DNA of 64,000 bases from Pontibacter akesuensis (GTDB lineage: Bacteria; Bacteroidota; Bacteroidia; Cytophagales; Hymenobacteraceae). Position 1 is the first letter of the stretch. Each line of letters starts with the position of its first letter. Under the pieces are notes generated by a model. That model was not told where the DNA came from, ran no database searches, and saw only the letters and a program-made list of their open reading frames with translations. The DNA lies in NCBI RefSeq assembly GCF_001611675.1, contig NZ_CP014766.1, positions 1,054,001 through 1,118,000 on the forward strand, given 5' to 3'. The position numbers and the translations under genes are program-made. Shown here in pieces: positions 62,698-64,000 of this stretch.

Positions 62698-63675
62698 CTA
62701 CTTTACAATTCCAAACCGACGGTGCTTCGTATCCAGCACGATCACTTTGCCCAGAAACAGTGTGTTGCCCACCATTCCGGCCATACCCGAAAACTGCATC
62801 AGCGTTCGCTGCATAAAGGTTGTTCCATCAATGTAGTGCACGTTTCGAAGCGGCAAGGCTGTTTGGCCAAAGTTGATGTTTTTGTCGGATGCAATACTGT
62901 GCACGGTGAGTGTGTTACCCCAGGAGTTAACAGCAGTTATACTTTCAGCTGCTTTATTTTTAGCGAGTTCCAGCCAGGTTTCTCTATCTGTCAGCAGTTC
63001 AAACGCACTTGAGCCACTATCGAACAGCACCTGCGTTTCCTTTTGGTTGATGACGGCAGGTATAATTACTCTTCTTTCCTCAAAGGCAAGTGTCGTAAAT
63101 ACGGCTTCTGCGGCTATAGCAGTCGGTACTTCATCGCTAAATTGCATGAGCGCCTGCGGGTAGTTCAGCACCAGCACTTTTCTATCTATCACGTCAGCGC
63201 CGAGGGTACCGATGATGTCTATACTTGCCGTGTCTGCCCAGTTAATAGTTTCGTTGCCATAAGCCAGCACGTTGACTTCTTCGGCACGAATGTCCATGCT
63301 TCCCACCTTAAACCTAAAATCCTTCAGTACAGCGCCACTTTCAGTTTCCTGAATAGTTACACCTGAAGTCCGCTCGGCGATCGCTTTCAGCTTTCCTTTA
63401 TAAACCAGGGAATAGGGTGCTCCTAAATCGAACTGCATGTAAAAGATTTTAGAGCAGCCTGGCACAGTCACAGGCAGGAGCATGGCAGCATTTGGGCTAG
63501 CCTTGCCGTTTAGCGAATCTGCTTTCCAAATGAAAGGAACCTGGTACGCTCCCTCCGGAATTACCAGTTGGTTGAGCGGCGCTTTGAATGCGCGCTTGAA
63601 GTATAAATAACCTCCGGCGCTGCTAAGTATGAAGAGTGCTAAAAGGGAAAGGCAGACGTTTCTGAAGCGTTTCAT
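62698..63675 (-). CDS. Membrane-anchored pepsin-like aspartyl protease-like protein
   Basis: 325 residues from the ATG at 63675 (MKRFRNVCLSLL); a TTG 33 bases upstream would give 336. One N-terminal membrane helix (about 8-28). Two aspartyl-protease-like loops occur: MQFDLGAPYS near residue 83 and VLFDSGSSAF near 219, with an IIGTLGADVI segment between. In active pepsins both loops are D-T/S-G; the first here is DLGA, so activity is uncertain. It is exported and faces the periplasm. No neighbours suggest a substrate. Confidence 0.75.
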   Translation of the reverse strand: MKRFRNVCLSLLALFILSSAGGYLYFKRAFKAPLNQLVIPEGAYQVPFIWKADSLNGKASPNAAMLLPVTVPGCSKIFYMQFDLGAPYSLVYKGKLKAIAERTSGVTIQETESGAVLKDFRFKVGSMDIRAEEVNVLAYGNETINWADTASIDIIGTLGADVIDRKVLVLNYPQALMQFSDEVPTAIAAEAVFTTLAFEERRVIIPAVINQKETQVLFDSGSSAFELLTDRETWLELAKNKAAESITAVNSWGNTLTVHSIASDKNINFGQTALPLRNVHYIDGTTFMQRTLMQFSGMAGMVGNTLFLGKVIVLDTKHRRFGIVK

Positions 63676-63821
63676 GTGTGTGCTACGGCGTTGATTTCGT
63701 TTTAGCAATGGTACACATTTGCGGGCAGGCTGCTTGTGCCGCGCTTACGCCACCTTTACGACATTCTTACGCCAAAGGCCTTTTGCAGGCGTTAAAGCAG
63801 CTTTTATACTTCACACGGCGT

Positions 63822-64000
63822 TTAAAAGATGTTCAGTCCGAAAGGGTAAACGTCTGTTCTTACTTTTTTCAGCTTAAGAGAGGCCGCAATAATGACGGGT
63901 GCGTTAAGCAGGTACATGATAAAGAACACGATCAGTATACCTGGCCCGGGTTTGGTTTTAAAGTAGTAGGCCAGCAGCAGTTGGAAGACCAGCATGAGCA
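63822..64000 (-). CDS. Partial membrane protein
   Basis: The C-terminal 59 codons of a gene that begins beyond the right edge. Read as a hydrophobic helix LMLVFQLLLAYYF, a Lys/Gly/Pro loop, another helix GILIVFFIMYLLNAPVII and a polar tail ending YPFGLNIF. No family recognised. It contains GTATACTG, a near match to the heptamer. Confidence 0.6.
   Translation of the reverse strand, partial: LMLVFQLLLAYYFKTKPGPGILIVFFIMYLLNAPVIIAASLKLKKVRTDVYPFGLNIF

Overview
The window reads as a stretch of chromosome from an aerobic member of the Bacteroidota. The evidence is the short TAnnTTTG promoter boxes with almost no Shine-Dalgarno sites, the lipoprotein signals, a TonB-dependent Oar-type receptor, an S46 dipeptidyl peptidase, DUF5687 and DUF1684 family proteins, and the hpt-adk-obgE and grpE-dnaJ blocks. 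Protein style and gene fusions suggest the Cytophagales, and Hymenobacteraceae such as Pontibacter is my best guess; this is inference. I see no plasmid, prophage, rRNA operon, CRISPR array or transposase. This is core chromosome with interspersed small repeats.

Layout. 1-7.2 kb: tail of malate dehydrogenase, a small secreted protein, a large Omp85-type outer membrane protein with an unusual N-terminal domain, two tandem rhomboid proteases and mutL. 7.6-16.3 kb: a NagZ/serine-hydrolase fusion, bshA (bacillithiol), a SerB-SerA fusion with serC (the whole phosphorylated serine pathway in two genes) and an IscA-type iron-sulfur protein. 16.8-29.5 kb, all on the minus strand: ChaN-like protein, DUF6624 lipoprotein, NatAB-like ABC exporter, dnaJ-grpE, obgE, adk, hpt, membrane pyrophosphatase, a lipoprotein and an M42-like peptidase. 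29.6-37 kb: TPR protein, a UDP-glucose to UDP-xylose operon, a dehalogenase-like hydrolase, a GlcD-like oxidase and an NlpC/P60 lipoprotein. 37.3-43.5 kb: Oar-like receptor, tRNA-Ala(GGC), an SH3-like lipoprotein and cysE-cysK. 43.5-64 kb: lipoproteins, MFS transporter, a HEAT-cyclophilin lipoprotein, VOC protein, SDR, hydrolases, a GT87 mannosyltransferase-like protein, a DUF5687 ABC exporter, yidD, an S46 peptidase, a pepsin-like membrane protein and a partial membrane protein.

Genes that work together: serA/serC supply serine, cysE-cysK turn it into cysteine, and bshA starts bacillithiol, which needs cysteine; ugd-uxs make UDP-xylose for surface polysaccharide; hpt and adk handle purine salvage and nucleotide balance; grpE-dnaJ are DnaK co-chaperones. 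Many products act in the cell envelope.

The most striking signal is not a gene. The heptamer AAGTATA and its complement TATACTT occur about 96 times by hand count, roughly twelve times the uniform random expectation, in genes in all three frames and between genes. It behaves like a genome-wide DNA-level signal comparable in style to uptake sequences or HIP1. A second signal is a roughly 260-base miniature element with 22-base terminal inverted repeats at 51.9-52.2 kb, with a decayed relative at 13.8-14.0 kb. A third is the near-constant 22-26 base distance between TAnnTTTG boxes and start codons.
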